Shown here: one piece after another, positions 1 to 6,200 of the stretch
Layout of the letters: each line of letters starts with the position of its first letter
Position numbering within the stretch: the stretch's first letter is position 1
Assembly: GCA_001782515.1 (NCBI GenBank)
Contig: MFOV01000002.1
Span: 5,894-30,549 of the forward strand
DNA length: 24,656 nt
Direction: 5' to 3'
From: Candidatus Levybacteria bacterium RIFCSPLOWO2_01_FULL_39_10
GTDB lineage: Bacteria > Patescibacteriota > Microgenomatia > Levybacterales > UBA12049
The notes under the pieces: model-generated
Databases searched by the model: none
What the model was told of the DNA's origin: nothing
The model's input: the letters and a program-made list of their open reading frames with translations, nothing else
Position numbers and translations under genes: made by a program

Positions 1-476
1 TTAATTGTAATTGTGACATTTCCGTTGTTACTACAGCCTGAGCAGACAGCGGGAGCAGGCTTTACCGCAGTTGCATCACGATCCTGCGTGTTTTCAAGAT
101 TGGTGTAAAGTGAATATACATTTCCACTCCCGGGAACCATATATACATAATCGCAGGAATTCCCTGAGGGGCCTGTTGGTATTGTTCTAAGATAAGTCAC
201 TCCGCCAATATTTAAAACCATTGAGCTCGCAGGAGCCCAACCACCCACTGGACTTGCTTCGCTTCCAAACATAGGATATCTGCTGTTATCAGCGCGAAAC
301 AGCTCTGCAGCCTGCTGAATTGTTTTAAGGTCTCCTTTTCTTTGGGCGTCGCGGCCTTTTTGAAGTTGATGGGCAGGATTAATTAATGTAATAGTTCCTG
401 CAAAAATTACACCAACAAGACCAATTATTACTAAAAGCTCAACCAGCGTAAATCCCCTGCTATATTTCCTAAACAT
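1..476 (-). CDS. Type IV pilin / pseudopilin-like protein (C-terminus beyond window)
   Basis: The gene reads from ATG at 476 down to the window edge with no in-frame stop, so about 158 residues are visible and the C-terminus is missing. Residues 1-30 are a class III (prepilin) signal: a short basic start (MFRKYSRG), then the cleavage motif G-F-T-L-V-E-L-L, with the glycine before the cut and the glutamate at mature position 5, then a hydrophobic helix. The next part (NPAHQLQKGRDAQRKGDL) is typical of GspG/PilA-type pseudopilins. Such proteins are cut by a prepilin peptidase and packed into pili or secretion pseudopili. A CSGC motif near the visible end could form a disulfide. It is divergent from the lipoprotein gene at 568. 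Major and minor pilins cannot be told apart here. Confidence 0.85.
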   Translation of the reverse strand, partial: MFRKYSRGFTLVELLVIIGLVGVIFAGTITLINPAHQLQKGRDAQRKGDLKTIQQAAELFRADNSRYPMFGSEASPVGGWAPASSMVLNIGGVTYLRTIPTGPSGNSCDYVYMVPGSGNVYSLYTNLENTQDRDATAVKPAPAVCSGCSNNGNVTITI

Positions 477-487
477 ATCACATTCTT

Positions 488-517
488 AGAATATCACAAA
501 ATAATATTTTGTGTAAG
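488..517 (-). promoter_or_regulatory. Candidate promoter of the pilin-like gene
   Basis: On the minus strand CTTACA (517-512) and TATTCT (493-488) are 18 bp apart, and the predicted transcript starts a few bases before the ATG at 476. Both boxes match the sigma-70 consensus at 4 of 6 bases, so the support is modest. Confidence 0.35.
496..512. promoter_or_regulatory. Operator-like perfect inverted repeat
   Basis: ACAAAAT-AAT-ATTTTGT is a perfect 7-bp dyad with a 3-bp centre. It lies between the divergent pilin and lipoprotein starts, within the spacer of the candidate pilin promoter. This position suits a repressor site, but no cognate regulator can be named. Confidence 0.35.
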
Positions 518-527
518 TTAATTCTTC

Positions 528-556
528 TTGATTCTTGCCTTTATCTCTGGTAACAT
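528..556 (+). promoter_or_regulatory. Candidate promoter of the lipoprotein gene
   Basis: TTGATT (528-533) and TAACAT (551-556) have a 17-bp spacer. The predicted start of transcription is about 5 bases before the ATG at 568, giving a nearly leaderless mRNA. No Shine-Dalgarno sequence lies between. Confidence 0.4.
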
Positions 557-567
557 TTTCGAGCTTT

Positions 568-1611
568 ATGAAGGAAAAGCTTAGCCCGATAGTTTTCTCA
601 TTTGCAATTGCTGCTTCTGGCTGTACCCAAGAACAAGCAACTGTTCCCACGCAAGAAAACCTTTCTACGAAGGGGCCTACTCCAACATTAATTTTTGAAA
701 CCATAGAATCTGAGACTGAAGTTCAAAGCTTGGAGCAAATGAAAGAGGTGGTTGAAAATTTTACTTGGGATGATTTTGATAATAATAAGAGACTTGAAAC
801 ATTTATAGAACAACTCGCTGACGGCTATATTGTTCTCACAGGAAGTCAAAACCCAAACCTTGAAAACATAAAATCACAAACAGTTATTTATAGAGATTTT
901 GTGGGCTTTAATAAAAAAGCAGAAGAGCTTGGGGGGTTAAATGTAGTTATAGAGGATCAGTTTTCAGCAACACTTTTAGACAATGTTTCGGATAGAGGTT
1001 TTTTTCATCTTTTAAATGCTAGTTCTATAGGAAACCGCCTAAACAGAGAGGTTGATCATCCGGGCTATTTTATGATGGATCTTTTGTGGAATATGTGGGG
1101 TGTAACAGATGCAATTCCAAATGAAACAAAAGGAGAATTTATAAATAATCCGTTTTTTGGGGTTGAGGTAATTTTGGATGAAGAGGGCAATACCAAAGTT
1201 CAGGAAATAAAAAGCTATTTTGGCGGTCAAATATATCTTGAAGAGCCAATTCCTATCTTAGATGGTTTTCATCTGCTTTTAAATCGCGCAATCAACGCAA
1301 GACTGGTAGAAGAGAAAATGGGTATACCAAACTCCAGGCTGCTTCAAGGGCATCAATTTATTGGTGTTGATAATCTTATCGATATAACACAAGACGCGGG
1401 TGTATCATCACAAAGATTATATCGACTTTACTCACGGTCCAATCTTGAAGAAATTTTCAAAATTATTGGAAGTCAGCTGACAGATAACCCGAAAGATTAC
1501 AAGCTGGAAGGGCTTTACTACGCTATAGACTTAGATGATTTATATGCTCTCTCAAATGAAGAAGTGCGGGAAAATATTCCGCCACTTAATGCTTCACCCG
1601 CAACGGTTTAA
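568..1611 (+). CDS. Predicted lipoprotein of unknown function
   Basis: This 347-residue protein begins with a lipoprotein-type signal: K-E-K, a hydrophobic stretch (residues 6-16) and A-S-G-C with the lipid-accepting cysteine at residue 19. The ATG at 568 was chosen over a TTG at 535 because the longer form puts 11 extra residues before the basic start. After a short Thr/Gln-rich spacer the rest is a soluble, mixed alpha/beta chain rich in Asp, Glu and Asn. It has no motif I recognise, no repeats and no second membrane segment. Its last 4 bases overlap the end of the convergent PAP2 gene. A cell-surface or envelope role follows from the lipobox only. The function is unknown. Confidence 0.75.
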   Translation: MKEKLSPIVFSFAIAASGCTQEQATVPTQENLSTKGPTPTLIFETIESETEVQSLEQMKEVVENFTWDDFDNNKRLETFIEQLADGYIVLTGSQNPNLENIKSQTVIYRDFVGFNKKAEELGGLNVVIEDQFSATLLDNVSDRGFFHLLNASSIGNRLNREVDHPGYFMMDLLWNMWGVTDAIPNETKGEFINNPFFGVEVILDEEGNTKVQEIKSYFGGQIYLEEPIPILDGFHLLLNRAINARLVEEKMGIPNSRLLQGHQFIGVDNLIDITQDAGVSSQRLYRLYSRSNLEEIFKIIGSQLTDNPKDYKLEGLYYAIDLDDLYALSNEEVRENIPPLNASPATV

Positions 1612-2333
1612 GTTTTTAACTTTTTGTAATTACGCTTAGAAAGAATATAAACACCAACTATTGCAATTAACAACCCCAGAAGTGTTCCGCCGATAACATC
1701 GGTTGCCCAGTGTTCAGCAAGATAAATTCTTGAAACAAACATTATGGCTATGAACAAGAAAATTCCTGTGTATAACATTTGTTTTAAACTAAGCACTAGC
1801 GAACTTTTGAATATGGCAAAAATAAGAACTGCTGAAATAAAAACAGTTCTTGCCAAGTGTCCTGACGGGTATGCAAAATGCTCTCCCGAAAGCGCGCCGC
1901 TTGGGAATCCCAGATGAATATTTGTTCTAAGAAGCTCTATGGGAGGTGCTATTTGTGGAATTTGAGATTTTAAAAAAAGCTCTGTCACCCCAAGCAAAAC
2001 AAAAAACACTGCAAAAACTACCACTTCTCTGCCTCTGAACAAAAATAAAACCAAGATAAAAAAAGCTATAAATGTAATCTCAAAGCTTCCCAAAATGCTG
2101 AAAACTGAAAAAGGTGTGTCAAAGACTCTCGGAATAATATTTTGGAGATTTGCAGTCAAAGCAATATCAAACTCTCTAAATACACCAGCGCTAACAAAAA
2201 TTGTAAAAACAATAAATAAGAAAAGGGTTAAGACAGATATGTTTAGAAAATTTTTACCCACTTCTATTATTTTTGCATTGTTGAAACTTTCTGGCAACTC
2301 ATTTATCTTTTTTTCTTTTGATGTAGATTCCAA
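1608..2333 (-). CDS. PAP2-superfamily membrane phosphatase, altered first motif
   Basis: A 241-residue polytopic membrane protein with about six hydrophobic helices. Two of the three acid-phosphatase motifs of the PAP2 family are clear: P-S-G-H at residues 156-159 and S-R-x5-H-x3-D at 201-212, with His159, Arg202, His208 and Asp212 as the expected catalytic set. The first motif, normally K-x6-R-P, reads K-x6-A-P at 122-130, so its arginine is missing. Family members remove phosphate from lipids such as undecaprenyl pyrophosphate or phosphatidic acid. The gene is third in a galU > small membrane protein > PAP2 unit, and its start overlaps the preceding gene by 35 bp. This suggests envelope lipid or glycan metabolism. 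The altered motif makes activity uncertain. Confidence 0.85.
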   Translation of the reverse strand: MESTSKEKKINELPESFNNAKIIEVGKNFLNISVLTLFLFIVFTIFVSAGVFREFDIALTANLQNIIPRVFDTPFSVFSILGSFEITFIAFFILVLFLFRGREVVVFAVFFVLLGVTELFLKSQIPQIAPPIELLRTNIHLGFPSGALSGEHFAYPSGHLARTVFISAVLIFAIFKSSLVLSLKQMLYTGIFLFIAIMFVSRIYLAEHWATDVIGGTLLGLLIAIVGVYILSKRNYKKLKT

Positions 2334-2634
2334 TTCCCACTGCTCCCGCTGCTGCAGCAGCGGCTACTATTCCCGTAAAAACAAATCCCTTGCGAGCCGA
2401 CCAAGAACCCCAAACTTCCTTTCCGCCTTCCCTTAAAGTCTCGACAATCTTTATCAAACGTTCATGTTTTTCAAGTTCTTCTGGATTTGTTAATATTTCA
2501 GTTGGATCTCCTTCTTTTAAGGGAAACGGTACTTCCCTGTATGCTGCCATTCCCTCTGGTGGAATTTCTCCTGTCACTTCTTCGTGGATATCTTTATTTA
2601 CAAATCCAAACTCTGGCTGTTGTCTCTCTTGCAT
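2299..2634 (-). CDS. Small tail-anchored membrane protein, unknown
   Basis: A 111-residue protein that is polar and rich in Glu and Pro for about 80 residues. A single C-terminal hydrophobic helix follows (roughly residues 86-105, very rich in Ala and Gly), ending in a basic tail R-K-K-K-D-K. This suggests a cytoplasmic body with a C-terminal membrane anchor. It starts 21 bp after galU ends and overlaps the PAP2 gene by 35 bp in another frame, which supports translational coupling within one mRNA. An own promoter is also visible just upstream. No family was recognised. Confidence 0.6.
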   Translation of the reverse strand: MQERQQPEFGFVNKDIHEEVTGEIPPEGMAAYREVPFPLKEGDPTEILTNPEELEKHERLIKIVETLREGGKEVWGSWSARKGFVFTGIVAAAAAAGAVGIGIYIKRKKDK

Positions 2635-2644
2635 TTTGGGGATG

Positions 2645-2653
2645 ATTATAACA
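2645..2653 (-). promoter_or_regulatory. Extended -10 promoter inside the galU end
   Basis: The minus strand reads TGT-TATAAT, a perfect -10 hexamer with the TG extension. It would start transcription about 4 bases before the ATG at 2634. No good -35 box is seen, as is common for extended -10 promoters. Confidence 0.4.
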
Positions 2654-2655
2654 GA

Positions 2656-3552
2656 TTAATCAAGATTCAGTTCTTTGAGGAATTTCTTAAAATCATCTTT
2701 TATGTCAGGGTGCTCAAGCGCAAATTCAACAACTGTTTTCAAATATTCCATCTTGTTTCCCGTGTCGTAAAATTTCCCGCCTTTAATTTCTGCTGCAACA
2801 ATTCTTTTCTGATCCTCAAGCATAAGCTTTAAGGCATCATTATAATAAAACTCTTTCCCTTCTTCTAGATTGTCCAAAACTTGATCAAGATAATCAAAAA
2901 CGTTTGGAGTGAGGATAAAACCCGAGACTGTTGCCAAATCTGAGGGTGCAGCCTCTTTTCCAGGTTTTTCAATAAGAGTTTTTACCTCAATTACTCCGTC
3001 TTCTAAAACTTCCCCTCCTGCAAAACCATATCTGTCATAATCTTCATCTTTTACTGCGCGAACGACAGCAAGAATTGGTGCCTCATATTTTTCATAAACT
3101 TCAATCATCTGTTTAAATCGTGAGGGTGAAGCTAAAATAAAATCATCGCTCCAAGTGTAAATAAAAGGCTCATTACCAATAAGGTGCCTTACATTTAAAA
3201 GAGGGGTTCCATTCCCATATGGACCTTTTTGTCTCACATAAATAAAATTTGCAAGACGTGAAATATTTTCAACCTGATCCAAAAGCGGTTTTTTCTTCTC
3301 TCCTCCCTGTTTCAAATTTTCAACCAAGTCTTTGCTTGCAGCATCAAAATGATCCTCAATTGTCCTTTTGTGGTAGCCCGTAACAATAATAATATCTGTA
3401 ATTCCTGCATCAACCAATTCCTCAACAACAAACTGAATAACAGGCTTATCAACCAAAGGAAGCATCTCCTTGGGCATTGCTTTTGTTTGGGGCAAAAATC
3501 TTGTTCCAAAACCGGCCGAGGGTATAACTGCTTTTCTGATTTTTTTTGCCAT
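2656..3552 (-). CDS. galU: UTP--glucose-1-phosphate uridylyltransferase
   Basis: The enzyme makes UDP-glucose from UTP and glucose-1-phosphate, the donor for cell-surface glycans. The nucleotidyltransferase signature is at the N-terminus: A-G-F-G-T-R-F-L-P followed by T-K-A-M-P-K-E-M-L-P, with the lysines that bind substrate. Further family segments are K-P-V-I-Q-F-V-V-E-E and, mid-protein, the G-N-G-T-P-L and T-W-S-D-D motifs that hold the base and metal. At 298 residues it has the usual bacterial GalU length. The ATG at 3552 is preferred to the TTG six bases upstream because it sits just after the predicted transcription start and gives the standard M-A-K-K start. It leads a minus-strand unit with the membrane protein and the PAP2 phosphatase, which suggests envelope sugar metabolism. 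Confidence 0.95.
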   Translation of the reverse strand: MAKKIRKAVIPSAGFGTRFLPQTKAMPKEMLPLVDKPVIQFVVEELVDAGITDIIIVTGYHKRTIEDHFDAASKDLVENLKQGGEKKKPLLDQVENISRLANFIYVRQKGPYGNGTPLLNVRHLIGNEPFIYTWSDDFILASPSRFKQMIEVYEKYEAPILAVVRAVKDEDYDRYGFAGGEVLEDGVIEVKTLIEKPGKEAAPSDLATVSGFILTPNVFDYLDQVLDNLEEGKEFYYNDALKLMLEDQKRIVAAEIKGGKFYDTGNKMEYLKTVVEFALEHPDIKDDFKKFLKELNLD

Positions 3553-3563
3553 GGACAAACTTA

Positions 3564-3593
3564 ATTGTAGTCAAATCTTTCTTTACATGTCAA
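3564..3593 (-). promoter_or_regulatory. galU promoter
   Basis: On the minus strand TTGACA (3593-3588) and TACAAT (3569-3564) are 18 bp apart. The start of transcription should fall about 5 bases before the galU ATG. The -35 box directly abuts the secE -35 box on the other strand. Confidence 0.65.
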
Positions 3594-3610
3594 TATAAAT
3601 TTGCTAGAAT
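3582..3610 (+). promoter_or_regulatory. secE-nusG-rplK-rplA promoter
   Basis: TTTACA (3582-3587) and TAGAAT (3605-3610) have the ideal 17-bp spacer, giving a start near 3617 and a leader of about 37 bases before secE. Confidence 0.7.
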
Positions 3611-3619
3611 AGTGTGTGC

Positions 3620-3643
3620 AATCCGCCAACGAGATGGCGGATT
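3620..3643 (+). promoter_or_regulatory. Leader hairpin upstream of secE
   Basis: AATCCGCC and GGCGGATT form a perfect 8-bp stem with an 8-base loop, right after the predicted transcription start and 10 bases before the secE ATG. No U-tract follows, so it is not a classical terminator. It may stabilise the mRNA or affect secE initiation, or be a short repeat. Confidence 0.5.
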
Positions 3644-3653
3644 TAAAATAGTT

Positions 3654-3842
3654 ATGACTACCTCTCCATTAACATTTGTCCGTGAATCCTATGATGAACT
3701 TAAAAAGGTCAAGTGGCCGACACGGGATGATATTATAAGACTTACTATTGCTGTGGTCGCAATAAGTTTATTGGTGGGAGTGCTCTTGGGAAGCATTGAT
3801 TTGTTTCTTACGAAACTTACCGACTTTTTACTTAATAGATAA
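3654..3842 (+). CDS. secE: Preprotein translocase subunit SecE
   Basis: A 62-residue single-span protein of the short bacterial SecE type. It clamps the SecY channel in the membrane. The amphipathic helix with the family signature E-L-K-K-V-K-W-P-T-R lies at about residues 12-21, and a transmembrane helix follows at about 27-47. The ATG at 3654 was chosen because residues translated from further upstream come from the promoter and leader hairpin. nusG starts 2 bp after the stop, the classical secE-nusG pairing. Confidence 0.95.
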   Translation: MTTSPLTFVRESYDELKKVKWPTRDDIIRLTIAVVAISLLVGVLLGSIDLFLTKLTDFLLNR

Positions 3843-3844
3843 TT

Positions 3845-4717
3845 ATGGACGGCGTAAATAAAAACATACAAGAAGAAAAAGAAGAGAAAGATATGCCTCA
3901 GGAAGAAACTACTGAGGAGTCATCAAGTGCTCAAGCTGAAGCTCCAAAACAGGAAGAAACACAAATTGAGGAAAAAGATCAGAAACCTGCAGCAACAGAG
4001 GACCCCGCATCAAACGCGGCTGAGGCTGAAAAGTCCACGGAGGAACAGAAAGAGGAGTTAGCCTCAAAAGGTGAGACCTTGCAAGGCGAGGAAGGTTCGG
4101 AATCAGAAGAGGGAAAAACCGAAGAAGAAGATCCAAGCGTTAGTGAAGATATTAAAAGAGCAAAAAAACTTTTAGCCGAACAAGACGCCAATGATCCTGC
4201 CCGCTGGTACATAGTTCATACTTACTCAGGACACGAGAATAAAGTGGCAAAATCCATAAATCAAAGAGTTCAGTCATTAGGCTTTGAAGACAGAATTTTT
4301 GACATAATTGTTCCCACAAGAAACACAATTAAAGTCACTCAGGGCAAAAAAGATAATGTAAAAGAGAAAATATTTCCAGGATACGTTCTTATTAAGATGA
4401 TTTTGGATAATGAGGCATGGCTTCTTGTAAGAACCACACAGGGCGTCACATCATTCATAGGCTCCGGAAACAAACCGATTCCAATCTCATCAAAAGAGGT
4501 TGAGGCAATTATGAGGTTTATGGAAGAGGAGGAACCGCTTTATAAAGCCACTTTTTCAATTGGCGAGGCAGTAAAGATAGTTGATGGTCCGTTTGCGGAT
4601 TTTTTGGGCACAATTGACTCAATTGATGAAGCACGCGGAAAACTTAAAGTGCTTGTTTCAATATTCGGACGTGAAACACCAGTTGAGTTAGACTTTTTAC
4701 AGGTCAATAAATTATAA
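3845..4717 (+). CDS. nusG: Transcription antitermination factor NusG with long acidic N-terminal extension
   Basis: The C-terminal 170 residues are a normal NusG. The NGN domain (about 119-225) begins R-W-Y-I-V-H-T-Y-S-G-H-E and contains the F-P-G-Y-V-L-I core. The KOW domain (about 237-290) has the V-x-D-G-P-F-A-D-F-x-G segment. NusG rides on RNA polymerase, reduces pausing and links it to Rho or to the ribosome. The first 115 residues or so are an added, apparently disordered tail packed with Glu, Gln, Ser and Ala. Another ATG at 3893 would still leave about 100 extra residues. secE is 2 bp upstream, and rplK follows after a repeat-bearing spacer. Confidence 0.95.
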   Translation: MDGVNKNIQEEKEEKDMPQEETTEESSSAQAEAPKQEETQIEEKDQKPAATEDPASNAAEAEKSTEEQKEELASKGETLQGEEGSESEEGKTEEEDPSVSEDIKRAKKLLAEQDANDPARWYIVHTYSGHENKVAKSINQRVQSLGFEDRIFDIIVPTRNTIKVTQGKKDNVKEKIFPGYVLIKMILDNEAWLLVRTTQGVTSFIGSGNKPIPISSKEVEAIMRFMEEEEPLYKATFSIGEAVKIVDGPFADFLGTIDSIDEARGKLKVLVSIFGRETPVELDFLQVNKL

Positions 4718-4721
4718 TATC

Positions 4722-4800
4722 GATTCTCACAGATTAATAGCGGATAAACGCGGATCCGCGAAAATCAGTTTTAAAATCCGCGTGAATCATTATATAAAGT
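4722..4800 (+). repeat. Leader repeat copy 1 (before rplK)
   Basis: This 79-bp sequence ends exactly at the rplK ATG and recurs with few changes before rplA (5232-5312). It contains the perfect palindrome CGCGGATCCGCG and a separate pair ACGCGGAT / ATCCGCGT that can close a hairpin. No Shine-Dalgarno sequence is visible, so the repeat itself forms the whole translation start region. Confidence 0.85.
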
Positions 4801-5220
4801 ATGCCAAAGAAGGTAAAAACAATTATTAAGATAAATATTCCGGGAGGCTCCGCTACTCCTGCGCCTCCTGTGGGAACAGCTCTTGGTCCACACGGATTAC
4901 CCATCATGGAATTCGTTCAGGCTTTTAATGAAAAAACTGCGGATCAGAAAGGTACTATAATACCAGCCGTAATTACTATTTATGAAGACAGAACTTTCTC
5001 ATTTATTACAAAGAAACCACCGGTTGCTGAAATGATAAAAAAGACTCTCGGAAGGGGCGGATCACAAAAACCGGGCAAAGAACCGGCTGGTACTCTTTCA
5101 AAAAGCAACGCTTTGCAGATTGCAAAAGACAAAATGGATGATTTAAATACGGATGATGTAAATGAGGCCGTTAAAATTGTGGAAGGTACTGCTCGTTCAA
5201 TGGGAGTAAAGGTGGAATAA
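4801..5220 (+). CDS. rplK: 50S ribosomal protein L11
   Basis: A full-length 139-residue L11. The N-terminal domain has the proline-rich P-A-P-P-V-G-T-A-L-G-P-H-G segment (about 20-32), used in factor and thiopeptide binding. The C-terminal RNA-binding domain runs from about 70, ending in G-T-A-R-S-M-G-V-K-V. L11 binds the GTPase-associated region of 23S rRNA. It is third in secE-nusG-rplK-rplA, the normal order. It is preceded by leader repeat copy 1 in place of an ordinary ribosome-binding site. Confidence 0.97.
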   Translation: MPKKVKTIIKINIPGGSATPAPPVGTALGPHGLPIMEFVQAFNEKTADQKGTIIPAVITIYEDRTFSFITKKPPVAEMIKKTLGRGGSQKPGKEPAGTLSKSNALQIAKDKMDDLNTDDVNEAVKIVEGTARSMGVKVE

Positions 5221-5231
5221 ATTCCACCAAA

Positions 5232-5312
5232 GATTCTCACAGATTGCTAGCGGATAAACGCGGATCCGCGAACATCTGTTTATTAAAATCCGCGTGAATC
5301 ATTATACGAAGT
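5232..5312 (+). repeat. Leader repeat copy 2 (before rplA)
   Basis: An 81-bp near copy of 4722-4800, differing at about six positions plus a 2-bp insertion. It too ends at the base before ATG and keeps the CGCGGATCCGCG palindrome and the ACGCGGAT / ATCCGCGT pair. It starts 11 bp after the rplK stop. Confidence 0.85.
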
Positions 5313-6152
5313 ATGGGAAAAGTCAGAGTTAAAACTATCGGCATTGAAGAAGCAGAAGAAGCTGAAAAGAAAAAAGCCAAAGTAAAAAAAGAGGCCCGCC
5401 TTGCCGAGTCGAGGCAGGCAAAAAAGCTTACTAAAGTTCCCGGCATGAAAGGCGGAGAAAGAGTAAAAGCTGTGGGCCCAACCGAGGAAGAGCTTGCAAA
5501 TGTTCCCATTCCTCAAGAAAACAAGGGGTTAGAAACACCTAAAAAAACAAAATCATATAAAAAAGCGAGAATAAGATCATCTAAATACCAAGCATCTATC
5601 TCCCAGATTGATAAAAACAAAAAATACTCGCTTCCTGAGGCAATTGAACTTCTTAAAAAAATAAAATACTCAAAATTTGATGAGACGGTTGAACTGCACA
5701 TAAATACCACAGATCTCGGAGTTTCCGGAATAGTTATGTTCCCCCACGGAACTGGGAAAGAAATAAAAGTCGCTATTGCAGATAAGCGACTAATTTCAGA
5801 GATTGAAAAAGGTAAAATTGATTTTGATGTACTAATTGCCGAGCCCTCGATGATGCCCTTTCTTGGAAAAGTTGCAAGAATTCTTGGTCCTCGCGGCCTT
5901 ATGCCTAATCCTAAAAACGGTACAGTATCGGACGAACCGGAGGAAACAGTCAGAAAATTCCAATCTGGACAAATTAGATTTAGGACTGAAAATAATATTC
6001 CTGTAATTCACTTAAGCGTTGGCAAAACCTCATTTGATGATAAAAAACTATCAGAAAACATAACTGCAGTTATCTCAGCAGTTAACAGGGAAAGAATTAA
6101 AAAAATCACTTTGTCCTCAACTATGTCCCCCGGAATAAGGCTAGCTGTCTAG
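5313..6152 (+). CDS. rplA: 50S ribosomal protein L1 with basic N-terminal extension
   Basis: 279 residues against about 230 in most bacteria. The L1 core begins near residue 88 (S-S-K-Y-Q) and includes Y-S-L-P-E-A-I-E-L-L-K-K. It also has the signature L-G-P-R-G-L-M-P-N-P-K-x-G-T-V at about 192-206. L1 binds 23S rRNA at the L1 stalk and in many bacteria represses its own L11-L1 mRNA. The first 80 residues or so are a Lys/Glu/Ala-rich tail, likely helical then disordered. An extra tail in rRNA contact is plausible but not shown. rplJ does not follow; a ten-kilobase surface-protein island comes next. Confidence 0.95.
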   Translation: MGKVRVKTIGIEEAEEAEKKKAKVKKEARLAESRQAKKLTKVPGMKGGERVKAVGPTEEELANVPIPQENKGLETPKKTKSYKKARIRSSKYQASISQIDKNKKYSLPEAIELLKKIKYSKFDETVELHINTTDLGVSGIVMFPHGTGKEIKVAIADKRLISEIEKGKIDFDVLIAEPSMMPFLGKVARILGPRGLMPNPKNGTVSDEPEETVRKFQSGQIRFRTENNIPVIHLSVGKTSFDDKKLSENITAVISAVNRERIKKITLSSTMSPGIRLAV

Positions 6153-6164
6153 TAAAATCCTCAG

Positions 6165-6194
6165 TTGACAATCACTAAATAATTACTTTATTGT
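6165..6194 (+). promoter_or_regulatory. Promoter of the surface-protein island
   Basis: A perfect TTGACA (6165-6170) is followed after 18 bp by TATTGT (6189-6194). Transcription would begin at about 6201, the A of the ATG, giving a leaderless message. No Shine-Dalgarno sequence precedes this gene. Confidence 0.55.
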
Positions 6195-6200
6195 ATAAGT

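Noticed and set aside
3546..3653. Longer N-terminus of SecE
   Set aside because: These codons cover the promoter and leader hairpin and do not resemble SecE; the ATG at 3654 fits the family.
4717..4800. Terminator between nusG and rplK
   Set aside because: The palindromes have no U-tract, and an almost identical copy also lies within the rplK-rplA pair, so a leader repeat is the better call.
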